DNA of 64,000 nucleotides from assembly GCF_001664485.1 (NCBI RefSeq), contig NZ_CP013630.1:437001-501000 (forward strand), given 5' to 3'. The translations under genes and the position numbers were made by a program. The DNA is from Rhizobium sp. N324. Lineage in GTDB: Bacteria > Pseudomonadota > Alphaproteobacteria > Rhizobiales > Rhizobiaceae. Below the pieces are notes generated by a model that was given only the letters and a program-made list of their open reading frames with translations, was not told the origin of the DNA and made no database searches. How positions within the stretch are numbered: the first letter of the stretch is position 1; each line of letters begins with the position of its first letter. This document shows, piece after piece, positions 1 through 9,930 of the stretch.

Positions 1-402
1 CAGGCGGACGACATCGCGCTTGACGACGGATTTGCCGCCGCGTTTTTTCGCTTCGGCCGGATCCTCGACCTGCTCGCAGACGGCGACGCGGAAACCGAGC
101 GAGATCAGCTTCTGCAGGTAATCGTCGGCCGCATGCACCGGCACGCCGCACATCGGGATATCCTGGCCCATATGCTGGCCGCGCTTCGTCAGCGTGATGC
201 CGAGCGCGCGCGAAGCCTCCTGCGCATCCTCGAAGAACAGCTCGTAGAAATCGCCCATGCGATAGAAGAGCAGCGAACCCGGATTGTTCGCCTTGATCTC
301 GATATATTGCTCCATCATCGGCGTGGCAGAGGCACGGCTTTCCGCCGTGGCAAGCTCGGCAGCCGAAAAGGCTTCGTTCTCTGTGTCTATTCGTGCGTTC
401 AC
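1..402 (-). CDS. mutS: DNA mismatch repair protein MutS, N-terminal part (runs off window)
   Basis: MutS recognises base mismatches and small loops and starts methyl-independent or MutL-dependent repair. Only about the first 134 codons are present; the rest lies before position 1. The reverse strand reads [20 protein letters not shown] followed by the motif MGDFYELF, which carries the Phe-x-Glu mismatch-contacting element of MutS domain I. The chosen start is a GTG at 402. An in-frame ATG at 318 sits directly before the conserved domain and is a possible alternative. It is transcribed divergently from tme, an arrangement known from other rhizobia. Confidence 0.9.
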   Translation of the reverse strand, partial: MNARIDTENEAFSAAELATAESRASATPMMEQYIEIKANNPGSLLFYRMGDFYELFFEDAQEASRALGITLTKRGQHMGQDIPMCGVPVHAADDYLQKLISLGFRVAVCEQVEDPAEAKKRGGKSVVKRDVVRL

Positions 403-515
403 GGAGGTGCAGTTTTTCCCAAAAAAACAGGTGCCAACCCTATCCGCGCGCCGCTATAGATGACAACAGCATTTGAGGAAGAGCGAAGCGTCGCCCACAG
501 GACGTTGGAGGATTT

Positions 516-2801
516 ATGCCCGATATCGATAAGAAGGACCGGCCGGCGACATCAGTTACCGACCAGGAGGCGCTCGATTTTCACGCCACGGGCCGGCCCG
601 GCAAACTGGAAGTCGTCCCGACCAAGCCGATGGCGACGCAGCGCGACCTGTCGCTTGCCTATTCGCCGGGTGTCGCCGTGCCCGTCAAGGCGATCGCCGC
701 CGATCCGCAGACGGCCTATGATTACACGGCCCGCGGCAACATGGTCGCGGTCATTTCCAACGGCACGGCGATCCTCGGTCTCGGCAATCTCGGCGCACTC
801 GCCTCCAAGCCGGTCATGGAAGGCAAGGCGGTGCTGTTCAAGCGCTTCGCCGACGTCGATTCGATCGACCTCGAAATCGATACGGAAAATGTCGACGAAT
901 TCATCAATTGCGTGCGCTTCCTCGGCCCCTCCTTCGGCGGCATCAACCTCGAGGATATCAAGGCGCCGGATTGTTTCGTCATCGAAAGCCGGCTGCGCGA
1001 GCTGATGGATATTCCCGTCTTCCACGACGACCAGCACGGAACGGCGATCATCGCCGCCGCCGGCCTGATCAATGCGCTGGAATTGACCGGCCGCGACCTG
1101 AAGACGACGAAGCTCGTCTGCAACGGAGCCGGTGCTGCGGCGATCGCCTGCATCGAGCTCATCAAGGCGATGGGTTTTGCGCCCGAGAACGTTATCCTCT
1201 GCGATACCAAGGGCGTCATCTACCAGGGCCGCACAGAGGGCATGAACCAGTGGAAATCGGCGCATGCGGCAAAGACCGACGCGCGCACGCTTGAGGAGGC
1301 GATGGAGGGCGCCGACGTCGTTTTCGGCCTGTCGCAGAAGGGCGCCTTCTCGGCCGAGATGATCCGCTCGATGGCGGATCGGCCGATCATCTTCGCCATG
1401 GCCAATCCCGATCCCGAGATCACCCCTGAGGAGGTGGCCCGCATCCGCGACGACGCCATCATGGCGACCGGCCGTTCGGATTACCCGAACCAGGTCAACA
1501 ATGTCCTCGGCTTTCCCTATATTTTCCGCGGCGCTCTCGACGTCCGTGCTTCCACAATCAACGACGCGATGAAGATCGCCGCCGTCAAGGCGCTGGCAAA
1601 CCTTGCCCGCGAGGATGTGCCGGATGACGTCGTTGCCGCCTATCAGGGCAACCGGCCGCGTTTCGGCTCGCAGTACATCATCCCGGTTCCTTTCGATCCG
1701 CGGCTGATCTCGGCGATCCCCGTCGCGGTCGCTGAAGCCGCGATCGAGACCGGCGTCGCCCGCAAGGTCATCACCGATATGGCGGGTTATGCCCGCGAGC
1801 TTTCGGCGCGCCGCGATCCGATCGCCTCGACGCTCGCCAGCCTCTATGAGCGGGTGCGCCGCCGCCCGAAGCGCATTGTCTTTGCCGAGGCCGAGGAAGA
1901 GCAGGTGCTGCGCGCCGCATTGTCCTACGCCAATCAGCAGCTCGGCACCGCCGTCCTGCTCGGCCGCGAGGACCTGATCCGGTCGACGGCCGAACGCGCC
2001 GGCATCGATCTCAACCGGCCGGGGCTTGAAATCGTCAATGCCCGTATTTCCACCCGGGTCGAGGCCTATATCGATTATCTCTATGCCAGGCTGCAGCGGC
2101 ACGGTTATCTCCACCGCGACGTCCAGCGGCTGATCCACAACGACCGCAACCATTTCGCCGCCACCATGGTGGCGCTCGGGGATGCCGACGGCATGGTGAC
2201 GGGCATCACCCGCAACTATTCCACCGCGCTGGAGGATGTGCGCCGCTGCATCGACGAGAAGCCTGGCCACCGCGTCATCGGCGTGTCGCTGGCACTCTGC
2301 CGCGGCCGCACGGTCTTCGTGGCCGATACCGCCGTGCACGACATGCCGACGGCCGAACAGCTTGCCGATATCGCCGAAGAGGCGGCGGGCCTGGCGCGGC
2401 GCATGGGCTATCAGCCGCGCGTCGCCATGCTTGCCTATTCCACCTTCGGTCATCCCTCGGGCGAACGCTCCGAGCGGGTGCGCGAGGCAGTGAAGATCCT
2501 CGACAAGCGTCGCGTCGATTTCGAATATGACGGCGAGATGGCGGCCGATGTCGCATTGAACCGCAAGGTGATGGAGCAATATCCCTTCTGCCGCCTGTCC
2601 GGCCCTGCCAACGTGCTTGTCATGCCGGCCTTCCACTCCGCCTCGATCTCGACCAAGATGCTGCAGGAGCTCGGCGGCTCGACGGTGATCGGCCCGATCC
2701 TCGTCGGTCTCGACAAGCCGGTGCAGATCACCTCGATGGGCGCCAAGGACAGCGACATCGTCAACATGGCGGCGATCGCCGCCTATGGCGCGGGTTCGTA
2801 A
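516..2801 (+). CDS. tme: NADP-dependent malic enzyme with C-terminal phosphotransacetylase-like domain
   Basis: Oxidative decarboxylation of malate to pyruvate in the cytoplasm, supplying pyruvate and NADPH during growth on dicarboxylates. The 761-residue protein has a malic enzyme half (about residues 15-430), with a dinucleotide-binding CNGAGAAAIAC segment and the metal-site stretch VFHDDQHGTA. A C-terminal half (about 440-761) resembles phosphotransacetylase. This length and fusion are typical of rhizobial MaeB-type enzymes. Position next to mutS and near olsB matches the NADP enzyme (Tme) rather than the NAD enzyme (Dme), but cofactor preference cannot be proven by eye. A GGAGG-like ribosome site (ttggagga) precedes the ATG. 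Confidence 0.92.
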   Translation: MPDIDKKDRPATSVTDQEALDFHATGRPGKLEVVPTKPMATQRDLSLAYSPGVAVPVKAIAADPQTAYDYTARGNMVAVISNGTAILGLGNLGALASKPVMEGKAVLFKRFADVDSIDLEIDTENVDEFINCVRFLGPSFGGINLEDIKAPDCFVIESRLRELMDIPVFHDDQHGTAIIAAAGLINALELTGRDLKTTKLVCNGAGAAAIACIELIKAMGFAPENVILCDTKGVIYQGRTEGMNQWKSAHAAKTDARTLEEAMEGADVVFGLSQKGAFSAEMIRSMADRPIIFAMANPDPEITPEEVARIRDDAIMATGRSDYPNQVNNVLGFPYIFRGALDVRASTINDAMKIAAVKALANLAREDVPDDVVAAYQGNRPRFGSQYIIPVPFDPRLISAIPVAVAEAAIETGVARKVITDMAGYARELSARRDPIASTLASLYERVRRRPKRIVFAEAEEEQVLRAALSYANQQLGTAVLLGREDLIRSTAERAGIDLNRPGLEIVNARISTRVEAYIDYLYARLQRHGYLHRDVQRLIHNDRNHFAATMVALGDADGMVTGITRNYSTALEDVRRCIDEKPGHRVIGVSLALCRGRTVFVADTAVHDMPTAEQLADIAEEAAGLARRMGYQPRVAMLAYSTFGHPSGERSERVREAVKILDKRRVDFEYDGEMAADVALNRKVMEQYPFCRLSGPANVLVMPAFHSASISTKMLQELGGSTVIGPILVGLDKPVQITSMGAKDSDIVNMAAIAAYGAGS

Positions 2802-2832
2802 ACTCGCTCTGTCTCCCGTATGAGACGGCATT

Positions 2833-2873
2833 CTGTGCCCGGCCGACAACATGTCGGCCGGGCACAGCTTTTC
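2833..2873 (+). terminator. Rho-independent terminator after tme
   Basis: A perfect 16-bp stem (2833-2848 with 2852-2867, arm ctgtgcccggccgaca) with a 3-nt loop, followed by cttttct. It lies 32 bases after the tme stop codon. Confidence 0.8.
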
Positions 2874-2981
2874 TGGCTTACCCACCGAGGCCATGGTTGA
2901 AAGGGTTTTCCTGATAAGTCATACTTTTGATACAAAGTGCGGGCCATAGATTTTATATTTTCATCAGCCCTTTAGGTTCCC

Positions 2982-3971
2982 ATGCCGGAAAATGCATCCC
3001 CCCATTTCATTGCCCGATTTCAGGGGGCAACTTTCGACGATATGGTCGAGGCTCTGACCAAGGGGTTCGGTTCGTTCGACGCATGGCGCAACGGCCGAGA
3101 GAAACCACTCGACTGGAAGGTCGGGTTTTGGGGCGATGAGAGGTTGTCGCTGGTCAGCAACCAGGATTCCGGCGGCTGGGGTGCAAGAACGGCACAGGGA
3201 ACACCGGAAACTCTGGCCATCATCGTTCCGCGCATGGGGGCTCTCGATGTCGGCTTTGGCCGGTCCGTGGCCGAAGCGATCCCGGGGCGGCTGTTGCTGA
3301 CGAACAATCTTGAGCCGGAACGGGTTTCCGTGAGGGCAGCGCCGCACCGGTCCGACACACTCAGCCTCAGCTGGTCGATCATCGCTCAGACCGTCGCCGC
3401 CGTATTGGAGACCCCGCTGACCGGGGCAATGGACCTAGCGCCGGTCGTTGATCGTTCCACCGCGGCGGGACAGTTGATCGGCGGTCTCGCCCAGACCATG
3501 ATCATCGGCATGCGCAACGACGGCCCGCTGCTCCACTCGCCAATTGCGATGTCGAACCTGATCCAGGCCTTTGCCGATCTGGTGGTGCGCTTGGTTCCTC
3601 ACCGGCTCTCGCATCTCCTCGACAAGAAAATCCACCTGATCGCCCCGCGGCATGTCCGTCGCGCAATGGAATTCATGCATGCCAATATCGCGCAGCCGTT
3701 GACGATGCAGAGTGTCGCGGAGGCGGCGGGCATTTCCATTCGCGCTCTTGAAGTCGGTTTTCGTGCCTTCAAAGGAACGACACCGTCTGCCTACCTCAGG
3801 ACGATCCGCTTGCAGGCGGTCCGGGAGGATCTGCGCGATCCTTCCAACCGGCAGCCGTTGCGGGACATCTGTCTGAAGTGGGGATTCTTTCACCTCGGCC
3901 GTTTTGCGGCAACCTATCGGGCGGCGTATGGAGAGAACCCGTCGGATACGAGAAGGCGATACGATATGTGA
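2982..3971 (+). CDS. AraC-family transcriptional regulator
   Basis: Predicted DNA-binding regulator of 329 residues. The last roughly 105 residues (from RHVRRAMEFMHANIAQPLTM) form the two helix-turn-helix motifs of the AraC/XylS domain, ending in YRAAYGENPSDTRRR, the usual signature end. The N-terminal 220 residues are a ligand or partner-binding region I do not recognise. It lies alone between tme (same strand) and olsB (opposite strand), so its target is unknown. It resembles the AraC-binding-like domain regulators common in rhizobia. Confidence 0.85.
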   Translation: MPENASPHFIARFQGATFDDMVEALTKGFGSFDAWRNGREKPLDWKVGFWGDERLSLVSNQDSGGWGARTAQGTPETLAIIVPRMGALDVGFGRSVAEAIPGRLLLTNNLEPERVSVRAAPHRSDTLSLSWSIIAQTVAAVLETPLTGAMDLAPVVDRSTAAGQLIGGLAQTMIIGMRNDGPLLHSPIAMSNLIQAFADLVVRLVPHRLSHLLDKKIHLIAPRHVRRAMEFMHANIAQPLTMQSVAEAAGISIRALEVGFRAFKGTTPSAYLRTIRLQAVREDLRDPSNRQPLRDICLKWGFFHLGRFAATYRAAYGENPSDTRRRYDM

Positions 3972-4054
3972 GGGCACGCCGTCGAAGAGCCTGCAGCGCC
4001 GCGCGCCTTTTCAGACGCGCACAGGGCGCTGCGGCAGTTTGACAAGCAGACGGC

Positions 4055-4933
4055 TCAGCTCGCGAAGCGGCCGGCGTCGGCGCCGTAATAATTGAGGTAG
4101 CGGTCGGAGATGCTGGAGATCGGCAGCACGATCAGCACGTCGGTCGTGTTGAAGGCATGATCGATGACCGCGCTGGAGCCGACCATCGCGCCGAGGCGCA
4201 TATAACCCTTGATCAGCGGCGGCAGCGCCATCAGCGCCCGCTTCGGGTTGACGGCTTCGACCGGCATCAGATCCATGTTGCGGGCGAGATGCGGCAATGC
4301 GTTGACGGCCCATTCGTTCTTCGCCAGCACATTGTGGTAGAGGAAGGACAGCGCCAGCGCATGGCTTTCCAGATAGACGCCGGGGAAGGAGGCGCAGCCG
4401 AACATGGCGCTGACGCCGTGTTTCAGCGCATAGGCCCAGTTGCCCTGCCACAGAAGCTCGACGGTGCGCTTGGTGCGGTATTCCGGCAGTACGCAGGAAC
4501 GGCCGAGCTCCATGAAGCGCTTGTCCGGATGTTTGGCAAGAAGACCCTCGATCTCGAATTCGGAAGCCGAGTAAAAACCGCCATTGGCCGCGGCGACATC
4601 CTGGCGCAGCAGCCGGTAAGTGCCGACGATCTGGTCTTCCGGGTCACCCTCGATCGTGCGGTCGAGAACGAGAAGATGGTCGCAGACAGCGTCATAGGCA
4701 TCGACATCGCGCTGGCGGCGCATGGCATCCTGCGGCAGCTGCGCCTTCATTTCGTCGACGAAGACGCGGTAGCGCACGGCCTGGGCGGCATCGATCTCGC
4801 GCGCCGTGCGGGCAAGGCGGGTTTCCAGATTGCCGATGCGGCCGAGGATATCGCCGTCCGTCTGCGCAGCCGCCGTCGAGGGCCGTGCAGCCTCCGCGGT
4901 GGTGTCACGATTCAGGATGTCGATGGCGGACAT
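4055..4933 (-). CDS. olsB: L-ornithine N-alpha-acyltransferase OlsB (GNAT-type hemolysin-like)
   Basis: First step of ornithine-lipid synthesis: transfer of a 3-hydroxy fatty acid from acyl-carrier protein to the alpha-amino group of ornithine, giving lyso-ornithine lipid. These phosphorus-free membrane lipids rise under phosphate limitation in rhizobia. The 292-residue protein has the family core: AVRYRVFVDEMKAQLP near residue 52, the acyl-transferase stretch RFMELGRSCVLPEYRTK, then the C-terminal region PPLIKGYMRLGA. Order tme - AraC - olsB - histidine kinase - lspA fits the Sinorhizobium arrangement known for olsB. olsA is not in the window. I did not identify a Pho box. Confidence 0.9.
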   Translation of the reverse strand: MSAIDILNRDTTAEAARPSTAAAQTDGDILGRIGNLETRLARTAREIDAAQAVRYRVFVDEMKAQLPQDAMRRQRDVDAYDAVCDHLLVLDRTIEGDPEDQIVGTYRLLRQDVAAANGGFYSASEFEIEGLLAKHPDKRFMELGRSCVLPEYRTKRTVELLWQGNWAYALKHGVSAMFGCASFPGVYLESHALALSFLYHNVLAKNEWAVNALPHLARNMDLMPVEAVNPKRALMALPPLIKGYMRLGAMVGSSAVIDHAFNTTDVLIVLPISSISDRYLNYYGADAGRFAS

Positions 4934-5041
4934 GACGATTCTCCCGTTGCCGGCTTATCGACGCCATAAAACACTTCTCTGCGACAGGAAAGTGACATAT
5001 CGAATTTGTGAACGCAAGAAGCGTGCCGGCCCCGCGGCACG

Positions 5042-7321
5042 TTACCGCGCCTCCGCCCGGCGGGCGGAAAGTGCGGCGACCGCCTGAACTTCGGTCAGCA
5101 GCCGCACTGGGTCGACCGGCTTGACCATGACGCGGTTGGCGCCGTTCAGCAAGACCTGGCGGCGCGATTCGTCGCTCTTGTCGGCGGTCAGCACGATCAC
5201 CGGCACCGAGGCAAGGTCGAGCCGTCTTTCATGGCCGCGCAGGCGTGCGAGCATATCGATGCCGTTGCCGCCGGGCATCGACAGGTCGCTGATGATGATA
5301 TCGGGCCGGGCGTTCGCCTCGCATAGGGCGCAATCGAGCAGCGTCTCGAAATCCTCGACATGGCGCACCTTATGCCCCCCCTTCTCCAGCACGACGCGCA
5401 CCAGCATGGCATTGATCGGATCGTCCTCGCCAAGCAGGATGTTGAGCCCGCTGGCGGCAACCATCGTCTCCCCCGTCGAAAGGCCGAAGCCCGGCTGGTT
5501 GTCGTTCAGCGCGTCGCGCTTCTCCATGCCGCGCATGCGTCCGCGCAGCACGTCGATCAGCGACTGTTCGCGCAGCGGCCGGATGAGCCAGGCATCGAAG
5601 AGGTCGAGCGGATGGGCGCTGCGCTCTTCCGGATTGACGAGCAGGACCTTGCGCAGGCCAAGCGCGGCGATTTCGGCGCGATCGGCAAGATGGGCGGAAA
5701 ATTCCGCCGACATGCGGTGATCGATGATGATATCGGTCGGCCGCTGTCCGCTGTTTGCCAGGCCGAGCAGCGTTGCCCGCGCGCTCTCGCCGTCGCTGAC
5801 CAGGTGGCAGAGGCCGCCGAGCGCGGTGATCGTCTCGGCGATGGCGGTGCGCGCAGCCCCCGCCGGCGCCAGCAGCACGACGCTGTTGCCGGCAAGCAGC
5901 GTATTGCGCCTGTCGGGGCGCTCGCTGCCGATCTCGACAGGGAAGCGGATGGTGAATTCGCTGCCTCTGCCCTTTTCGCTGGCAACCGTCAGCGCGCCGT
6001 TGAATTCGCGCATGATGCGGGCGGAGATGGCAAGGCCGAGCCCGGTGCCGCTGCTCTTGTCGGCGACGGTCCCGCCCTGCTCGAACTCGCCGAAGACGCG
6101 CGCCTGCTCCTCCGCCGTCATGCCGGGACCGCTATCGGTGACGGTGATCGACAGGTCGTCTGCCTCGAGCGACACGCGAATGAAGACGCCGCCGGCCTGG
6201 GTGAACTTCACGGCATTGCCGATGACGTTGAACAGAACCTGGCGCAGCCGCGCCGGGTCGAAGCTCATATTCTCCGGCACGTCTGAAGACACCGTGGCGC
6301 CGATCTCGATGCCTTTTTCATGCGCCCGGTGGGCGAGCATCTCGACGACGCTTTCCAGAAGCTTGCGCAGCGATTCCGAGCGCGGATGCAGCGCGAAGCG
6401 GCCGACCTCGATGGTGGAGAAATCGAGCAGGTCCTCGACCAGCTGTGTCAGCGCGTGGCCGGACTGGCGGATATTGGCGAGATAGTCCTGCTGCTCCTGC
6501 GTCAGCCGCGTCTCGGCGAGCAGATGCGTCATGCCGAGGAGGCCGGAAAGCGGCGTGCGCACCTCGTGGCTGACGGTGGCAAGCAGCCTCGATTTGGCGG
6601 CGCTGTTATATTCGGCCTTCTGCCGGGCCTCTTCGCGGCCCTGGGCGATCAGCCGCTCATCGGTCACATCACGCGCCACGCTCTGCAGCAGCAGGCGGCC
6701 GTTTGCCGGGTCGCGGGTGACGACGTCGCGCCAGAGAAAGATGCGCTGGCCGTCCGGCGTCGAGATCTCGACGTCGAAGCAGTGCGGTATCGGGCCGGGG
6801 CGGAAGGCAAGCCCGATCTCCTCGCAGCTCCGACCCTCCGGACGCAGCCGCCCGGTCAGGCGGCGAAACGTGTCGTTGGCCGAAATGATGCGCCGGTCCA
6901 TGCTGCGGCTGACGGTGATGTCGCCGAGCACGTCGTGCACGTCGGCAAACAGCTTGGCGCCGTCGTTCCAATCCGGCAGCGATTTGCCGCCCCGCGGCGG
7001 CTTGCGCCGCCGAACCATCAGCACGGCATAGCTGGCGATGACGGCAAGGCCGAGAACGACAAGCCCGCCCGAAAGCAGCAGAGGATCGCCGGCATGGGCA
7101 AGCAGTGTCAGGATCATCGCGGCAAGCAGACCGGCGCCGCCGAGCCAATAGACCAGCAGGCGGCGTGTCGTTGCAGGCCCGATCTTGCCGTCATCGGCTG
7201 CCTCAGGCGCCGATGCGACCGGCCGCGGGAAAGAGACCGCCATCCGCTTTTCATGCGGTTTGGCGGCGGGTCCGCCGAAGGCGGCGGACAATCTTTCCTG
7301 CAACTGTCCCAGGTTCTGCAT
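5042..7321 (-). CDS. Membrane hybrid sensor histidine kinase with PAS and two receiver domains
   Basis: 759-residue sensor kinase. Two membrane segments lie near residues 54-75 and 80-102, then a PAS-like region (about 125-220), a HisKA dimerisation domain with phospho-acceptor His252 in TVSHEVRTPLSG, and a HATPase domain (N box NVIGNAVKF, G boxes DSGPGM and GTGLGLAIS). Two C-terminal receivers follow. The first (about 478-590) keeps Asp534 but lacks the acidic pair and has Arg in place of the usual Lys (LIRPL), so it looks degenerate. The second (about 626-750) is complete: Glu632-Asp-Asp, Asp679, Thr712, Lys734. No response regulator is adjacent. Its position beside olsB and lspA is conserved in rhizobia; the signal is unknown. 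Confidence 0.88.
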   Translation of the reverse strand: MQNLGQLQERLSAAFGGPAAKPHEKRMAVSFPRPVASAPEAADDGKIGPATTRRLLVYWLGGAGLLAAMILTLLAHAGDPLLLSGGLVVLGLAVIASYAVLMVRRRKPPRGGKSLPDWNDGAKLFADVHDVLGDITVSRSMDRRIISANDTFRRLTGRLRPEGRSCEEIGLAFRPGPIPHCFDVEISTPDGQRIFLWRDVVTRDPANGRLLLQSVARDVTDERLIAQGREEARQKAEYNSAAKSRLLATVSHEVRTPLSGLLGMTHLLAETRLTQEQQDYLANIRQSGHALTQLVEDLLDFSTIEVGRFALHPRSESLRKLLESVVEMLAHRAHEKGIEIGATVSSDVPENMSFDPARLRQVLFNVIGNAVKFTQAGGVFIRVSLEADDLSITVTDSGPGMTAEEQARVFGEFEQGGTVADKSSGTGLGLAISARIMREFNGALTVASEKGRGSEFTIRFPVEIGSERPDRRNTLLAGNSVVLLAPAGAARTAIAETITALGGLCHLVSDGESARATLLGLANSGQRPTDIIIDHRMSAEFSAHLADRAEIAALGLRKVLLVNPEERSAHPLDLFDAWLIRPLREQSLIDVLRGRMRGMEKRDALNDNQPGFGLSTGETMVAASGLNILLGEDDPINAMLVRVVLEKGGHKVRHVEDFETLLDCALCEANARPDIIISDLSMPGGNGIDMLARLRGHERRLDLASVPVIVLTADKSDESRRQVLLNGANRVMVKPVDPVRLLTEVQAVAALSARRAEAR

Positions 7322-7376
7322 GCTATCTGGCTAACATGAGGCCTCTTCCGAATGCCTTCAGGAATTCGATAAGATT

Positions 7377-7880
7377 TTAGCGGCCGGCCGTTTTCGGCAC
7401 CATCAGCTCGTCGAGAATGACGCAGGCCGCACCGATGGTGATGAAGCTGTCGGCGAGATTGAACACCGCGAAGGACCAGCTTTCGGTGTGGAACAGAATA
7501 TAGTCGATCACGTGGCCATAGGCGAAGCGGTCGACGAGATTGCCGATCGCGCCGGCGATGATCAGCGCATAACCGAGATGGGCGAGCCAGCGGTCCTTCG
7601 CCGTGCGGTACCACAGCCAGGCGACGAAGGCGACGATGATGAGCCGCATGCCGACGATGAACCAGCCGTCCATGCCCTCCAGCATCGAAAAGGCGACGCC
7701 GAGATTGTAGGTACGGTAGAGCGCCAGCATCGGAATAACCGGCACGGCCTCCTGCAGCGGCAGGTAATGATCGACCGCGATCTTGACGATCTGGTCGAGG
7801 AGGACGGCGACGATGATGAAGAAGAGGATCGGCGCCGGGCGCGAAAACAGCGCGGGGCGGGCATGCGTCTGTTCGGTCAT
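7377..7880 (-). CDS. lspA: Lipoprotein signal peptidase (signal peptidase II)
   Basis: Cleaves the signal peptide of diacylglyceryl-modified prolipoproteins in the inner membrane. The 167-residue product has four membrane segments and the two catalytic Asp motifs, [16 protein letters not shown] and [15 protein letters not shown] chose the ATG at 7880 ([12 protein letters not shown]) rather than longer upstream reading. The ATGA overlap with the preceding RNA methyltransferase gene (7877-7880) suggests translational coupling in an operon. Confidence 0.93.
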   Translation of the reverse strand: MTEQTHARPALFSRPAPILFFIIVAVLLDQIVKIAVDHYLPLQEAVPVIPMLALYRTYNLGVAFSMLEGMDGWFIVGMRLIIVAFVAWLWYRTAKDRWLAHLGYALIIAGAIGNLVDRFAYGHVIDYILFHTESWSFAVFNLADSFITIGAACVILDELMVPKTAGR

Positions 7881-8737
7881 TTGCCCTCGGCAAGTGAGAG
7901 GAGATGGCGGCGCGCCTCGAAAAGCATGACGGCGGTGGCGACGGCGAGGTTCAAGGAATCGGCGCGGCCCTGCTGCGGAATGCGGGCAAGCGCGTCGGCT
8001 TGCCCGGCGAGCTGCTCCGGCAGGCCGGATTGCTCGTTGCCCATCAAGAGCACGACGGGTTTCTTCCGGTAGTCGATGGTGCGATAATCGACCGCGCCGG
8101 CAAGATGGGTCGCAACCACGCAAACGCCCGCCGATTTCCGCCAGGCGAGGAATTCCTCCGGCGTCGCGCGTGCAACCGGAACGGCGAAGACCGAGCCCAT
8201 GGTGGCGCGCACGGTCTCGAGCGAGAAGGGATCGGTTGCCTCTCCGACCAGAATGACGCCGGACGCCCCGGCCGCATCCGCTGTGCGGATGATGGTGCCG
8301 AGATTGCCGGGATCGCGCACGCGGTCGAGCGCCACCCAGGTCTCGCCCTCTCTCGGCCGGATGTCTTTGAGCGGCATCCAGCGCTGGTCGAAGATGCCGA
8401 CGACCATCTGCGGATTGTCGCGGCGGGTGATCGAGCCGATCACCTTTTCGCTGACTTCGAGCACCAGCCCGCCGGAGGCGACGGTCTTGGCCGCCATCTG
8501 CTCGACCAGTGGCTTGCCCTTGGCGGCCTTGGCGTAGACCAGCGTGCGGATCGTCCAGCCGAGTTCGATCGCATCGATGACGAGCTTCAGCCCTTCGGCG
8601 AGGAAAGTCCCGCTCTCCTCCCGCGACTTCTTGTTCGTCAGGGCCTTGATGTCCTTGATGATGGGATTGGCAAGCGAGGTGACTTCCTTCACCTGGCCGA
8701 CCCTGCGCGGTCCCTGATCGTGGAAGTCCTTGCTCAT
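7877..8737 (-). CDS. TrmH/SpoU-family RNA 2'-O-methyltransferase
   Basis: SAM-dependent ribose methyltransferase of the SPOUT class, probably acting on rRNA or tRNA. The 286-residue protein has an N-terminal substrate-binding segment ([14 protein letters not shown] ... FLAEG) and the three SpoU motifs: [30 protein letters not shown] and [12 protein letters not shown]. The gene begins at ATG 8737 ([13 protein letters not shown]); the reading frame stays open far upstream, but that part lies inside the next gene. ATGA overlaps on both sides (8734-8737 and 7877-7880) place it in an operon with lspA. The exact target nucleotide cannot be told from sequence. Confidence 0.88.
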   Translation of the reverse strand: MSKDFHDQGPRRVGQVKEVTSLANPIIKDIKALTNKKSREESGTFLAEGLKLVIDAIELGWTIRTLVYAKAAKGKPLVEQMAAKTVASGGLVLEVSEKVIGSITRRDNPQMVVGIFDQRWMPLKDIRPREGETWVALDRVRDPGNLGTIIRTADAAGASGVILVGEATDPFSLETVRATMGSVFAVPVARATPEEFLAWRKSAGVCVVATHLAGAVDYRTIDYRKKPVVLLMGNEQSGLPEQLAGQADALARIPQQGRADSLNLAVATAVMLFEARRHLLSLAEGK

Positions 8738-9906
8738 TTCGGCACCCAGCGGGAAAAGAGGGAGGTGGAAAGCGCGCGGCCCGGCGTCTTGCCGTCGAGG
8801 CCCGCTTCGCGGATGACCAGTTCGCCGGATTCGACCACGCCGCCGGCGCCCCGCATCGTCTCGCGCATCAGCTCGTGGATCGAATAGAAGCTGGCGCGGA
8901 TCGAATAGGCCGTCAGCACCAGGCCGACCGCCTGCGGCGACAGGATCTCGCGGCAGACATCGAGCATCAAGGGCAGATGCTCGAAGAGATGCCAGACCTC
9001 GCCGTTCGGGCCGCGGCCGAATTTCGGCGGATCGGTGAGGATGATGTCGTATTGGCTGCCGCGACGTTCCTCGCGCAGGATGAATTTCATCGCATCCTCG
9101 CAGATCCAGCGGATCGGCAGCTTCTCCATGCGCCCGAGCGCCTGGTTTTCCCGCGCCCAACCGATCGCCTTCTTCGAGGCGTCGACATGGGTGACTTCGG
9201 CGCCGGCCGCGGCGGCAACCAGCGAGGCGACGCCGGTATAGCCGAAAAGGTTCAGCACCTTCAGCGGCCGGCCTGCCTTTTCGACCTGCTCCTTCATCCA
9301 GCTCCAGTGCACGATCTGCTCCGGGAAGACGCCGACATGACGGAAGGAGGTGAAACGGCCGTAAAAATCGACGCCGAGCAGGTTGAGCGGCCAGGTCTCG
9401 CCGAGCACCGCCTTCGGGAAGCGCCAGCGACCGCTGCCTTCCTCGTCGGTATCGCCGGTGAAGACGGCATCGATCTTTTCCCAGGCATGGGCCGGCAGCG
9501 AAGGCCGCCACAGCGCCTGGGCCTCGGGACGGATGATGCGGTAAGGTCCGTATTGTTCCAGCTTTTCGCCGTTGCCGCTGTCGATCAGGTGAAAGTCGCC
9601 GGCCCCGAGCGATTCGAGGATGACGGGCACGCGCTCGATCGGGCGCTCGCCGCTGCGTGTCGTCAACGGCCGTTCGGCGGCCGCCGGCACGGCAGCCTCG
9701 CGCACCGTCTCACGGGCAGCCGGTGGCCGCGCGACCGGCTTGGCCGGCCGGCCGGCCCGATCGTCCCTGCGGCTTTCACCGGAAGGACCTGATGTCTTCT
9801 TCTGGCCCGGCCGGCGTTCTTTCTGTTTCAACGTGCTCTTCCGCGTCTCTGTCGGGCACAGCGCCCTTTGAATTATGCAGTAGCCCAGAAAAGCGTGCCG
9901 GATCAA
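8734..9906 (-). CDS. Class I SAM-dependent (rRNA) methyltransferase, RlmI-like
   Basis: Up to 390 residues. The N-terminal 90 residues are basic and low complexity (many Arg, Pro, Lys). The C-terminal catalytic part has motif [20 protein letters not shown], an acidic motif [13 protein letters not shown] and motif [11 protein letters not shown], as in 23S rRNA cytosine methyltransferases of the RlmI/RlmK type. The ATG at 9906 gives the longest form; a TTG at 9831 ([12 protein letters not shown]) is an alternative start, and neither has a strong ribosome site. It lies 25 bases after the Nudix gene and overlaps the next gene by ATGA. Confidence 0.8.
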   Translation of the reverse strand: MIRHAFLGYCIIQRALCPTETRKSTLKQKERRPGQKKTSGPSGESRRDDRAGRPAKPVARPPAARETVREAAVPAAAERPLTTRSGERPIERVPVILESLGAGDFHLIDSGNGEKLEQYGPYRIIRPEAQALWRPSLPAHAWEKIDAVFTGDTDEEGSGRWRFPKAVLGETWPLNLLGVDFYGRFTSFRHVGVFPEQIVHWSWMKEQVEKAGRPLKVLNLFGYTGVASLVAAAAGAEVTHVDASKKAIGWARENQALGRMEKLPIRWICEDAMKFILREERRGSQYDIILTDPPKFGRGPNGEVWHLFEHLPLMLDVCREILSPQAVGLVLTAYSIRASFYSIHELMRETMRGAGGVVESGELVIREAGLDGKTPGRALSTSLFSRWVPK

Positions 9907-9930
9907 CTGCGCGCCGGCGGGGCATGTATT

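Noticed and set aside
552..2894. 780-codon open frame antisense to tme
   Set aside because: Low-complexity, His/Arg/Asp-rich translation typical of the reverse frame of a GC-rich gene; tme on the other strand has all family motifs.
7877..9511. Long 544-codon form of the SpoU methyltransferase
   Set aside because: The upstream part is the shifted frame of the overlapping methyltransferase gene; the true start with ATGA overlap is at 8737.
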